Of a stretch of DNA of 64,000 bases, positions 48,749 through 55,526 are shown in pieces. Position 1 is the stretch's first letter. Each line of letters opens with the position of its first letter. The position numbers and the translations under genes are program-made. Origin of the DNA: Terriglobia bacterium (lineage in GTDB: Bacteria > Acidobacteriota > Terriglobia > Terriglobales > Acidobacteriaceae); NCBI GenBank assembly GCA_020073565.1, contig JAIQEY010000026.1, forward strand, positions 21,594 to 85,593, read 5' to 3'. The notes under the pieces are model-generated. The model was not told where the DNA came from, made no database searches, and saw only the letters and a list, made by a program, of their open reading frames with translations.

Positions 48749-51730
48749 TTACGAGCAGCCGCTGGTACTCCCGCAGCTCATGCACTTGTAGCAACTGCCG
48801 TTGCGAACCATGATCGAGCCGCAGACGCTGCAACTGGGGGCGTCGCCCAGGTCGATCATGCCGGCGAGCGCGTCGGCGGCGTGGACGGAACCGGCACGTG
48901 GCTCCCGGCTTTCGGATCTGGGTTCAGCGGAGCCGTTCAGATCGCCGACGCCTTCCGGTGCGGACCAGGACTTCGGACGCAGGTTGTCGAAGAGCAACTG
49001 TTGCTGTCCGCTCAGGAAACGGAGCTGCAGCCAGCGGAAAATGTAGTCCATGACCGACTTGGCAAAGCCGATGTCGGGATTGTTCGACCAGCCACTGGGC
49101 TCAAAGCGCATGTGCGCGAACTTCTCACAGAGCAGCTTTAGCGATACGCCGTGCTGCAGCGCGATCGAGACAGCCAGCGCGAAGCTGTCCATCAGGCCGG
49201 AGACGGTCGAGCCTTCCTTCGCCATCTTGATGAAGATCTCGCCCGGGTCGCCGCTGGGATAGAGGCCGACAATGATATAGCCTTCGTGGCCCGCGATGTT
49301 GAACTTGTGCGTGACCGCCATGCGCTCTTCTTTCAGCTTGTGGCGGACGGCGCGGGGCGGGGCGTCGAGATTGTCTTCTTCTATAGCGGTCTGTGTGGGG
49401 CGGGCGCCCTCGCCCGCTTGGTTTCCGGACTGCGCGGTCTTGGTCCCGGCCGCCGACAGCGGCTGGGATTGCTTGCATCCATCGCGATAAATAGCCACCG
49501 CCTTCAACCCCAACTTCCAGGCCTGAATGTAGGCCTCGGAGACTTCCTCGACCGTCGCCGCAACCGGCAGGTTCACGGTCTTCGAAATCGCACCCGAAAT
49601 AAACGGCTGCGCCGCCGCCATCATCTTCAGGTGTCCCATGTAGTGAATCGACCGAGTGCCCTTGGCCGGCTTGAACGAGCAATCAAACACAGCCAGATGC
49701 TCGTCCTTCACATGAGGCGCACCTTCAATAGTTCCAGTAGCGTCGATGTAAGAAACAATCGCATCCGTCTGCTCATGCGTGTATCCCAACTTGAACAACG
49801 CCGACGGCACCGTGTTGTTGACGATCTTAATCATCCCGCCGCCAACCAGCTTCTTGTACTTGATCAGTGCCAGATCGGGCTCGATGCCGGTCGTGTCGCA
49901 ATCCATGAAGAAGCCGATAGTTCCGGTTGGAGCTAGAACGGTTACCTGGCTATTGCGGTAGCCGTGTTTTTCTCCGTTGGAGAGGGCTTCGTCCCAGCAC
50001 TGCTTGCTGGCTTCGTAGATTGGGGCGGGGACGTTTGATTTGTTGATGTTGTTCACGCTGGCGCGGTGCATTCTTATTACATCTAAGAACGGCTCGCGGT
50101 TGATGTAATAACCGGGACAGGCGGCTCCGGGCATGTTCTCGGCTTTGGTAACTCCGAGACGAGTTTGTACTGTGTCAGTTACTGGGCCTAACGGTTCGCA
50201 TAACTCGGCTATGCGGCTGGATTGGAGATATGCCTGGCCGCACATGATGGCAGTTACGCAGGCGGCGTAGTCTCGTCCGGCGTCGGAATCGTAGGGAAGG
50301 CCGGCGGCCATGAGCAGGGCTCCGAGGTTCGCATAACCCAGGCCTAGCGGGCGATAGTCATGCGAGTTCTTGCCGATTAGTTCGGTGGGATATCCGGCGT
50401 TGTCTACCAGGATTTCTTGCGCGGTGATCACTACGTCGACGGCGTGCCTATAGGCTTCTACGTCGAACGTGCCGTTGGGCGCGAACTTCAGCAGGTTCAG
50501 GCTGGCCAGGTTGCAGGCGGAGTCGTCTAAGAACATGTACTCGCTGCAGGGATTGCTGGCGTTGATTCGGGATGTGTTCTTCGACGTGTGCCAGCGGTTG
50601 ACCGTGGTGTCGTATTGCATGCCAGGATCGCCGCAGTGCCAGGTGGCTTCGGAGATTTTCTGGAGCAGGTCTTTGGCTTTGTAGGTGTTGACTACTCGGC
50701 CGTCGACTATGGCTCGGGTGGAGAAATCGGTGTCGCGCATCACGGCTACCATGAAGTCGTCGGTGACGCGGACGGAGTTGTTGGCGTTCTGGAAGAAGAT
50801 GCTGCTGTAGGCGTCGGAATCGGGATGCGATCCGTCGTAGCCTTGCGCTACCAGAGCGTGGGCCTTGGCTTCTTCTTTCGACTTGCAGTCGATGAAGTCG
50901 ACGATGTCGGGATGGTCGATGTTCAGGATGACCATCTTGGCGGCGCGGCGCGTCTTGCCTCCGGACTTGATTACGCCCGCAAAGGCATCAAAACCTTTCA
51001 TGAAGCTGAGCGGGCCGCTGGCCGTGCCTCCGCCGCTTAGAACTTCGGTGGAGGAGCGCAGCGGGGAGAGATTGGTGCCGGTGCCGCTGCCCCACTTGAA
51101 GAGCATGCCTTCGGTTTTCGCCAGGGTCAGGATGGAATCGAGCGAATCGTGCACGGAGTTGATGAAGCAGGCCGAGCACTGTGGGCGCGTGTATCCGGTG
51201 GCCCCGAATTCGACTCGCTGGGTGGTGGAGTTCCAGTGCCAGTTGGTGGCGTCGGAGTTGGGCTCGATGCGGTCGCACCCTACGTTGAACCAGACGGGCG
51301 AATTGAAGGCGGCGTATTGGCGGATCAGCAAGTGGACGAGTTCGTCGTGGAACGCGGACGCGTCTTCGTTGCTGCGGAAGTAGCCGTCTTTCGTACCCCA
51401 GTCGCGGATGGTTTCGGCTACGCGGGCGACCAGTTGGCGCACTCCGGTCTCGCGCTCGTCGGTGCCGACCTGTCCATGAAGATATTTGGAGGCGACGATG
51501 TTGGTCGCGGTCATGGACCAGTCTTTGGGGACTTCGACGTTCTTCTGTTCGAAAATGATGCCGCCCTGGGAGTCGGTGATCTGGGCGGTGCGGAGTTCCC
51601 ATTCGACTTCGCTGTATGGGGAAACGCCGGACTTGGTGAAAAAGCGACGGAAGGTGAGGCCGGAGGCCTTCTTCTTGTTATTCGCGGTGGTCGCGGGCTG
51701 GGTTTTGATTTGGTCGCGCACTTCGGGCAT
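48749..51730 (-). CDS. nrdJ: Vitamin B12-dependent ribonucleotide reductase (class II)
   Basis: 993 aa. It reduces ribonucleotides with adenosylcobalamin and needs no oxygen. Motifs are FNSPVWFNVGCD, the active-site cysteines in RPQCSACFINSV and ASNPCSEYMFLDDSACNLAS, LAPTGTIGFFMDCDTTGIEP, and a C-terminal zinc-ribbon/thiol tail (CSVCGSIMVRNGSCYKC and MSCGSTSGC). The linker near SGNQAGEGARPTQT is encoded by a palindromic repeat (49395-49418) read in frame. It is the only RNR in the window. A candidate promoter lies ~700 bp upstream, before a long leader. Confidence 0.94.
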   Translation of the reverse strand: MPEVRDQIKTQPATTANNKKKASGLTFRRFFTKSGVSPYSEVEWELRTAQITDSQGGIIFEQKNVEVPKDWSMTATNIVASKYLHGQVGTDERETGVRQLVARVAETIRDWGTKDGYFRSNEDASAFHDELVHLLIRQYAAFNSPVWFNVGCDRIEPNSDATNWHWNSTTQRVEFGATGYTRPQCSACFINSVHDSLDSILTLAKTEGMLFKWGSGTGTNLSPLRSSTEVLSGGGTASGPLSFMKGFDAFAGVIKSGGKTRRAAKMVILNIDHPDIVDFIDCKSKEEAKAHALVAQGYDGSHPDSDAYSSIFFQNANNSVRVTDDFMVAVMRDTDFSTRAIVDGRVVNTYKAKDLLQKISEATWHCGDPGMQYDTTVNRWHTSKNTSRINASNPCSEYMFLDDSACNLASLNLLKFAPNGTFDVEAYRHAVDVVITAQEILVDNAGYPTELIGKNSHDYRPLGLGYANLGALLMAAGLPYDSDAGRDYAACVTAIMCGQAYLQSSRIAELCEPLGPVTDTVQTRLGVTKAENMPGAACPGYYINREPFLDVIRMHRASVNNINKSNVPAPIYEASKQCWDEALSNGEKHGYRNSQVTVLAPTGTIGFFMDCDTTGIEPDLALIKYKKLVGGGMIKIVNNTVPSALFKLGYTHEQTDAIVSYIDATGTIEGAPHVKDEHLAVFDCSFKPAKGTRSIHYMGHLKMMAAAQPFISGAISKTVNLPVAATVEEVSEAYIQAWKLGLKAVAIYRDGCKQSQPLSAAGTKTAQSGNQAGEGARPTQTAIEEDNLDAPPRAVRHKLKEERMAVTHKFNIAGHEGYIIVGLYPSGDPGEIFIKMAKEGSTVSGLMDSFALAVSIALQHGVSLKLLCEKFAHMRFEPSGWSNNPDIGFAKSVMDYIFRWLQLRFLSGQQQLLFDNLRPKSWSAPEGVGDLNGSAEPRSESREPRAGSVHAADALAGMIDLGDAPSCSVCGSIMVRNGSCYKCMSCGSTSGCS
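49395..49418. repeat. GC-rich palindrome, type A, inside nrdJ
   Basis: GTGGGGCGGGCGCCCTCGCC then CGCT, arms GGGCGGGCG/CGCCCGC. On the coding strand it reads GEGARPT in the linker between the catalytic core and the C-terminal domains. Same family as 4310-4335. Confidence 0.68.
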
Positions 51731-51837
51731 TTCCTTCTCCTAAATTAGATGATTGCGGAAGAGAATCGGTCTTGCATATGAGCTGCGAACCCTATCTTTG
51801 TGACGTTTGAGCGGCATGGCTCGACAGACTGCTGAAA

Positions 51838-51950
51838 ACAAGAAAACGCAACGGCCACCCCTCAAGGGGCCGCTGAAAATGGGCGACTCGCGGCATCGCT
51901 TAAAGCGATGCCCCGATACGAAGCCATTCGGCAAAAGAGCAATCTCGGCG
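51838..51950. repeat. Dispersed repeat, inverted relative to 36046-36150
   Basis: The reverse complement reads CTTCGTATCGGGGCATCGCT, then GCGATGCCGCGAGTCGCC, then GGCCCCTTGAGGGGTGGCCG, TTGCGTTTTCTTG and TTTTCAGCAG. It aligns over ~100 bp with the second copy in the 36 kb repeat block. It lies in the nrdJ leader region. Confidence 0.75.
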
Positions 51951-51987
51951 TAAACGTCAGCATGGAGCGGAATGAGTTGTCCGCTCG

Positions 51988-52013
51988 ACAGCCGGCGGGA
52001 CGCCGGCGCTACG
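51988..52013. repeat. GC-rich palindrome, type B
   Basis: CGACAGCCGGCGGGACGCCG then GCGCTACG; arms GCCGGCG/CGCCGGC. Its outer TAG (minus strand) is the stop codon of the 57-aa frame. Near-identical ends to 5663-5690 and 41689-41712. Confidence 0.7.
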
Positions 52014-52182
52014 GCGCGGGATCCGACTGGGTACGTTTTCGAAAGTTGTGTTCGGGGAGCGCGGTGGTGAGGGTTGGCTCGGCGGGGCGGATCGCTTGGG
52101 TAATCAGCGAATCGCCGGTGGCTGGGCTTTCGATGCCATGACGGATAAACGAAGCGGCAACGAGTTGGATCAAACCTTCCAT
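52009..52182 (-). CDS. Possible 57-aa protein in the nrdJ leader
   Basis: From ATG 52182, with TTTAGGAG 5-6 nt upstream: MEGLIQLVAASFIRHGIESP, then ATGDSLITQAIRPAEPTL, ending QSDPAP. Composition is protein-like and the initiation region strong. The TAG stop belongs to a type-B palindrome (GTAGCGCCGGCG), so the native C terminus may have been cut. It lies between the candidate promoter and nrdJ on the same strand. Unknown function; it could be a leader peptide or a small regulator. Confidence 0.5.
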   Translation of the reverse strand: MEGLIQLVAASFIRHGIESPATGDSLITQAIRPAEPTLTTALPEHNFRKRTQSDPAP

Positions 52183-52194
52183 CGGGGCTCCTAA

Positions 52195-52434
52195 ATCGTG
52201 CGGACAAAGCTGAACCGGTCGGGGAGCAGCCTCTCCGCTTTCTTTTAAATGATGAGCCCCCCGAGGGGATGTCTGGCCAGGCCAGACCGGGGGAAGTCAC
52301 CGCTAACTTTCCATCCACTTCGGGGGGATGGTTTCCGTGAAGGGGGAGACGCGGAGTCACCTGAACCTAGAGTCGCCCCTGTTTTGTGGTCGTCGCCTCC
52401 TTCATAAAGAGGTGTCCGAAAAAAGTGCTCTGGG
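52195..52434 (-). promoter_or_regulatory. Long leader with stable stem-loops upstream of nrdJ
   Basis: Non-coding leader downstream of the candidate start site. It includes the perfect palindrome GTCTGGCCAGGCCAGAC (52271-52287) and a CATCC...GGATG pair at ~52312/52326. No cobalamin-riboswitch core sequence was recognised. A structured regulatory RNA is possible. Confidence 0.35.
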
Positions 52435-52440
52435 ATGCTT

Positions 52441-52469
52441 AAAGTACTCCCGCCTGTTGTGTCTGTCAA
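52441..52469 (-). promoter_or_regulatory. Candidate sigma-70 promoter for the nrdJ transcript
   Basis: On the minus strand a perfect TTGACA (-35, 52464-52469), a 17-bp spacer and TACTTT (-10, 52441-52446). Transcription would begin near 52434 and read through a ~250-nt leader before the 57-aa frame and ~700 nt before nrdJ. Confidence 0.6.
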
Positions 52470-52479
52470 TAGGGAAATA

Positions 52480-52492
52480 CCACATATTGTGG
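52480..52492. promoter_or_regulatory. NrdR-box-like palindrome upstream of the nrdJ promoter
   Basis: CCACATATTGTGG is a perfect 5-bp inverted repeat around TAT, 10 bp upstream of the candidate -35. It resembles NrdR boxes (acaCwAtATaTwGtgt). NrdR normally uses two boxes about three helical turns apart and no clear partner was found, so the assignment is tentative. Confidence 0.4.
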
Positions 52493-52579
52493 CCCGAAAG
52501 TTGTAGGGGGAATCTGGTTGAAAACCCGCCGTGAGCTACGAGCTGCGAGCTTGGAACGCTTGCCTCTAGCCGGGCCACC

Positions 52580-52906
52580 TTATCCGCTCCAGGCTGTAGC
52601 GCGGGTGGAATCCGTGGTTGAGGCACGGGCGCTCCAGCCATCGACCGCAGATGACGGTGAATTGGTCGAGGCCCGAGGGGCCGGAGTGGAATAGGGCTGC
52701 GACGGTGCGAGGGGTACGTAGATGTCTTCGAAAATGGCACGTGGGGTGATGCGGTGAAACCCCGGAGAAGACTCGACGAGGTAGTCGCCCGGGAGGCCGG
52801 ACTGTTCACGGCCGAGAGCGTCGGTGAACAGGAGAGGTTCGGTAAGTTGACGAGCGCGCACGAGGAAGCGCGTGCGGTAGATATTCCATGGGCTTTCAAC
52901 ATTCAT
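52580..52906 (-). CDS. Small conserved-looking hypothetical protein
   Basis: 108 aa; ATG 52906 with GAGGGG 8 nt upstream. The N-terminal ~65 residues look folded: NVESPWNIYRTRFLVRARQL, ALGREQSGLPGDYLVESSPG, RITPRAIFEDIYVPLAPS. The PGDYLV...RI...IFEDIY pattern recalls phage/bacterial proteins with a 'PGDWLV...PVKPDIFE.TY' motif of unknown function. The C terminus is Ser/Thr/Pro-rich and probably disordered. Confidence 0.6.
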   Translation of the reverse strand: MNVESPWNIYRTRFLVRARQLTEPLLFTDALGREQSGLPGDYLVESSPGFHRITPRAIFEDIYVPLAPSQPYSTPAPRASTNSPSSAVDGWSARASTTDSTRATAWSG

Positions 52907-53335
52907 AATTCTCACCCCTCGGGGGAGGGCGGATCAGTCGCTATGCTCCAGTTGCTGGTTTCTCGTTGCTCGGCTCGCGCTCGATTGCGAACTCCGGGCA
53001 CAAAACTTCTTACGGCATTGCTTGGCCGCTGGCTGGATGGTCGCGCGAAGTGAGGTGACTGTACGCGCTTGCGGGAGGAGGGTCAATTACAAAAGAATTG
53101 TGCAACGGTGGAATTCTTCTTCGAAAAATTGATGTGATGAATCGAGATCAAGGCGGGGATGAAGGCACACGCAGTGTGCGCACGAGTCGGGGGGTTTGAG
53201 AGGAGTGGGTGGAATTGCGCAGGAGTGAAGAGATCGACGGCGGGCGGAATTTGCACAAGGGGTGCACAGGATTGGAACAATTGCGGGTTGCAGATTGCCA
53301 GTCGCCAGGCGGGTCTCGGGGGTGCGACGTGGTTG
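52907..53335. other. Intergenic region upstream of the 108-aa protein
   Basis: 429 bp between the MFS transporter stop and the next minus-strand gene. No coding sequence, repeat or terminator stood out. The segment near 53085-53150 is AT-richer than its surroundings and is the most likely place for a promoter. Confidence 0.4.
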
Positions 53336-54607
53336 TCAACAGCGATGGAAGAGCGGTACGGCTCGGGGCTTCGTGTGCCAGGCTGCCTGCTCTACTGGTC
53401 CGACGAGGAAAAACCAGGACGTTGTACCGGTGAGAGCGATGGCGGTCAGGATTGCGAACGCCCAGTAGAAATGCCCGGTGCGATCCACGACGAATCCCGT
53501 GATTGCCGCAACGACAACGCCTGCAAGATTGCCAATGAAGTTCTGGAAACCTGTCCACCGGCCTGCAGCTTGTGGGCCCGCGAGCGTCTGTGTGATGGCC
53601 CAGACATTGGAAGCGGAAACTCCGAAAAAGGTCACACCCAACAAGAGCAGGGCGACGCAAGCGACTGGTCCGCTGACGGCGGACAGCCCGAGAAAAATCC
53701 CGGCAAGCGCAATCCCTCCACCGACAAACGTCTTGCGAACGCGAGTGGGGGTTTCTCCGGCCATGATCCAGCGGTCGGAAAGCCAGCCGGACAATGTGGA
53801 GAAGCAGGCCGCCAGCAGATATGCGCTTCCTCCGATCTTGGCCATGCGGTCCATGGTGAAGTTCCGCTCGCGTACCAGGTAGAAAGGCAGCCAGGTGATC
53901 AGGAAATAGCTTACATAATTACCGCAGAACAACCCGACACATGTTCCCCAAGCGGATCGCATCCGCAGGAACTCAAGCAGGCTCGGGGCGCCTGCCTTGT
54001 CCAGATGGATTGCATCTCGTGCCTTCGGCATCCACATGACCCAGGGGACAAGCCAAAGCAGGCTGGCCAGTCCGAGCACGATGAAGAAGGGGCGCCAGCC
54101 GAATCTTGCCATCAGCATGCCGCCCATCAGCATGCCGAATCCGGGGCCCAGGGCCAGTCCCGAGGAGATCACCGCATTGGCAAGGCCGCGATGCTCTTCC
54201 GGGAAGTGCAGAGCGATGATCTTGGAATAGGAGGGAAATGCGACAGATTCTCCGATCCCGGTGATCAAACGCACCATGAAGAGCATCGCGAAGGTGTGAA
54301 CGATCCCGGTTGCGGCGGTGGCGGCGGACCAGAGAAAAAATCCTCCAGCGATGACCCAGTTGACGTTCAACCGGTCTACGAGCCAGCCGGATACGGGCTG
54401 CAAACACGCATAGGTCCAGAAGAACGCGGAGAGCAGCACGCCCAGACGCGCTGGGGAAATGCCCAGCTCATCCTTCAACATGGGTGCTGCGATGGAGAGA
54501 TTGCCGCGGTCGATATAGTTGATGAAGACGGAAATTCCCAGCAGGGCGAGAACCACCGAGAGTTTGAGCGTGAGTCCCTTGCGCTCGAGCACCGTGGATG
54601 TGGACAT
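53336..54607 (-). CDS. MFS transporter, anion:cation symporter (ACS/ExuT-GudP-like) type
   Basis: 423 aa, 12 predicted helices. The N terminus LALLGISVFINYIDRGNLSIAA and RLITGIGESVAFPSYSKII, plus WTGFQNFIGNLAGVVVAAITG, are typical of the hexuronate/glucarate-type ACS family. These symport organic anions such as sugar acids with H+. No catabolic genes lie nearby, so the substrate is open. ATG 54607 (MSTSTVLERKG) is preferred to the longer frame. Confidence 0.87.
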   Translation of the reverse strand: MSTSTVLERKGLTLKLSVVLALLGISVFINYIDRGNLSIAAPMLKDELGISPARLGVLLSAFFWTYACLQPVSGWLVDRLNVNWVIAGGFFLWSAATAATGIVHTFAMLFMVRLITGIGESVAFPSYSKIIALHFPEEHRGLANAVISSGLALGPGFGMLMGGMLMARFGWRPFFIVLGLASLLWLVPWVMWMPKARDAIHLDKAGAPSLLEFLRMRSAWGTCVGLFCGNYVSYFLITWLPFYLVRERNFTMDRMAKIGGSAYLLAACFSTLSGWLSDRWIMAGETPTRVRKTFVGGGIALAGIFLGLSAVSGPVACVALLLLGVTFFGVSASNVWAITQTLAGPQAAGRWTGFQNFIGNLAGVVVAAITGFVVDRTGHFYWAFAILTAIALTGTTSWFFLVGPVEQAAWHTKPRAVPLFHRC

Positions 54608-54746
54608 GGCGAGAGGGCGTGATTCTCGCCGCATCCCAGTACATTTGCAACTCAATTTGGTGAAATTCTGTGGGGCGGGGAACTACAGATATTGAGCCGG
54701 CTTGGCGCGGATGGTCGGCATGCGCCCAGAATCGTGAAGCAAAAAG

Positions 54747-54791
54747 AAGTTGGACTGAAAGCCAGGAGGACCCTGGTTTCCAGTCCAACTT
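54747..54791. repeat. Long near-perfect hairpin
   Basis: 20-bp arms AAGTTGGACTGAAAGCCAGG (54747-54766) and CCTGGTTTCCAGTCCAACTT (54772-54791) around a 5-nt loop, with only two mismatches. There is no flanking T-tract. It lies 140 bp upstream of the MFS gene start. Confidence 0.75.
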
Positions 54792-54894
54792 GTGTCATAC
54801 CGCCAAGAGTTCAAGATGTGCCATACAACTTGCGGAAAAAGTGTTTTCTGAGCGGCAGCCTGGCCGCAGGGGCTGGAGCCCAGCCGAAGATAAG

Positions 54895-55020
54895 CCAAGA
54901 ATCGCAGTGCTAAAGAGTGTGCGCGAGAACTGGGTCGTCCCTCCGGGACTTGAATCATTTCTTCCGCTTTTCCCAGCGCTGAAGCGCTGGGCTAAACTGG
55001 ATCACCCCTCCGGGGTTCTC
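54895..55020. repeat. Dispersed modular repeat, copy 2 (inverted)
   Basis: The reverse complement matches copy 1 at 36571-36696: CCCCGGAGGGGTGATCCAG, TTAGCCCAGCGCTTCAGCGC, AAGTCCCGGAGGGACGACCC, AGTTCTCGCGCACACTCTTT. It is continued to ~55110 by further modules containing GAGTTCTCACGCACACACC, which abut the broken catalase gene. Confidence 0.82.
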
Positions 55021-55112
55021 CGGGGTTCAATTCTCGGGCGTTTCTTTCCGCCGAATCGCCCGAAAACGAGTTCTCACGCACACACCAAAGCACTGCGCCA
55101 CCCAAAATCAAG

Positions 55113-55274
55113 ACCCGAGCCCTTGGCATGCACGACCCGTTCGGGGATCCGCTCGCGATTGAAATGCGCCATCTTTTCAAAGAGCAGGAAATCTTCAAAC
55201 ACGATGGGACCGCGGGGACCCACGGTCAGGGAATTCTGGTTGTCACCGACCGGACGGCCCGCATCGATGGTCAT
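55113..55274 (-). pseudogene. Catalase gene remnant (N-terminal ~54 codons)
   Basis: From ATG 55274: [54 protein letters not shown]. This is the unmistakable N terminus of a monofunctional haem catalase. It breaks off before the catalytic His region, and the frame continues into dispersed-repeat sequence (LDFGWRSAL). Over 85% of a ~480-residue catalase is missing. Confidence 0.88.
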
Positions 55275-55388
55275 GTTTTTTTCTTGTTTTCGGACGACGG
55301 CCTCGTAGACCACCTGGCGCTGGTGCGTGACCGCTAAACAGTGCTTCCCCGCGAGTTCACGGAACTGTTCATGGGTGAGACGCATCAT
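55275..55388 (-). pseudogene. PerR/Fur-family regulator remnant fused to the catalase remnant
   Basis: [20 protein letters not shown] then [17 protein letters not shown] matches the first helices of PerR/Fur proteins. After ~30 residues the frame passes directly into the catalase ATG, so the rest of the regulator, including its DNA-recognition helix and metal sites, is deleted. perR-katA pairs are common; here both are collapsed into one 104-codon frame. Upstream, TAATCATTCTCAT and GATAATGATG resemble Fur/PerR operator halves. Confidence 0.78.
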
Positions 55389-55526
55389 TATCGGATGAGA
55401 ATGATTACAAAATAACTGAGGCCGTGTCAACCGGAAATCCCTTTGACCTCGAAAACGGGGGCCGGACGAAACAGTTCTGCAAAGTCCGTTGACTTGGTCC
55501 AGCATCCCGCCTACCATAACCCGTCG

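Noticed and set aside
51740..52360. 206-aa minus-strand open frame upstream of nrdJ
   Set aside because: It runs through a dispersed repeat and a palindrome in a frame with Arg/Pro/Ser-rich low-complexity composition; the 57-aa frame in another phase is more gene-like.
51731..52500. Cobalamin riboswitch upstream of the B12-dependent ribonucleotide reductase
   Set aside because: The expected core sequences (the B12-box type AGYCAGGAGACCTGCC and its partner) were not found in the leader.
53159..54622. 487-aa plus-strand open frame opposite the MFS transporter
   Set aside because: It is the antisense shadow of a clear 12-helix transporter and shows no domain of its own.
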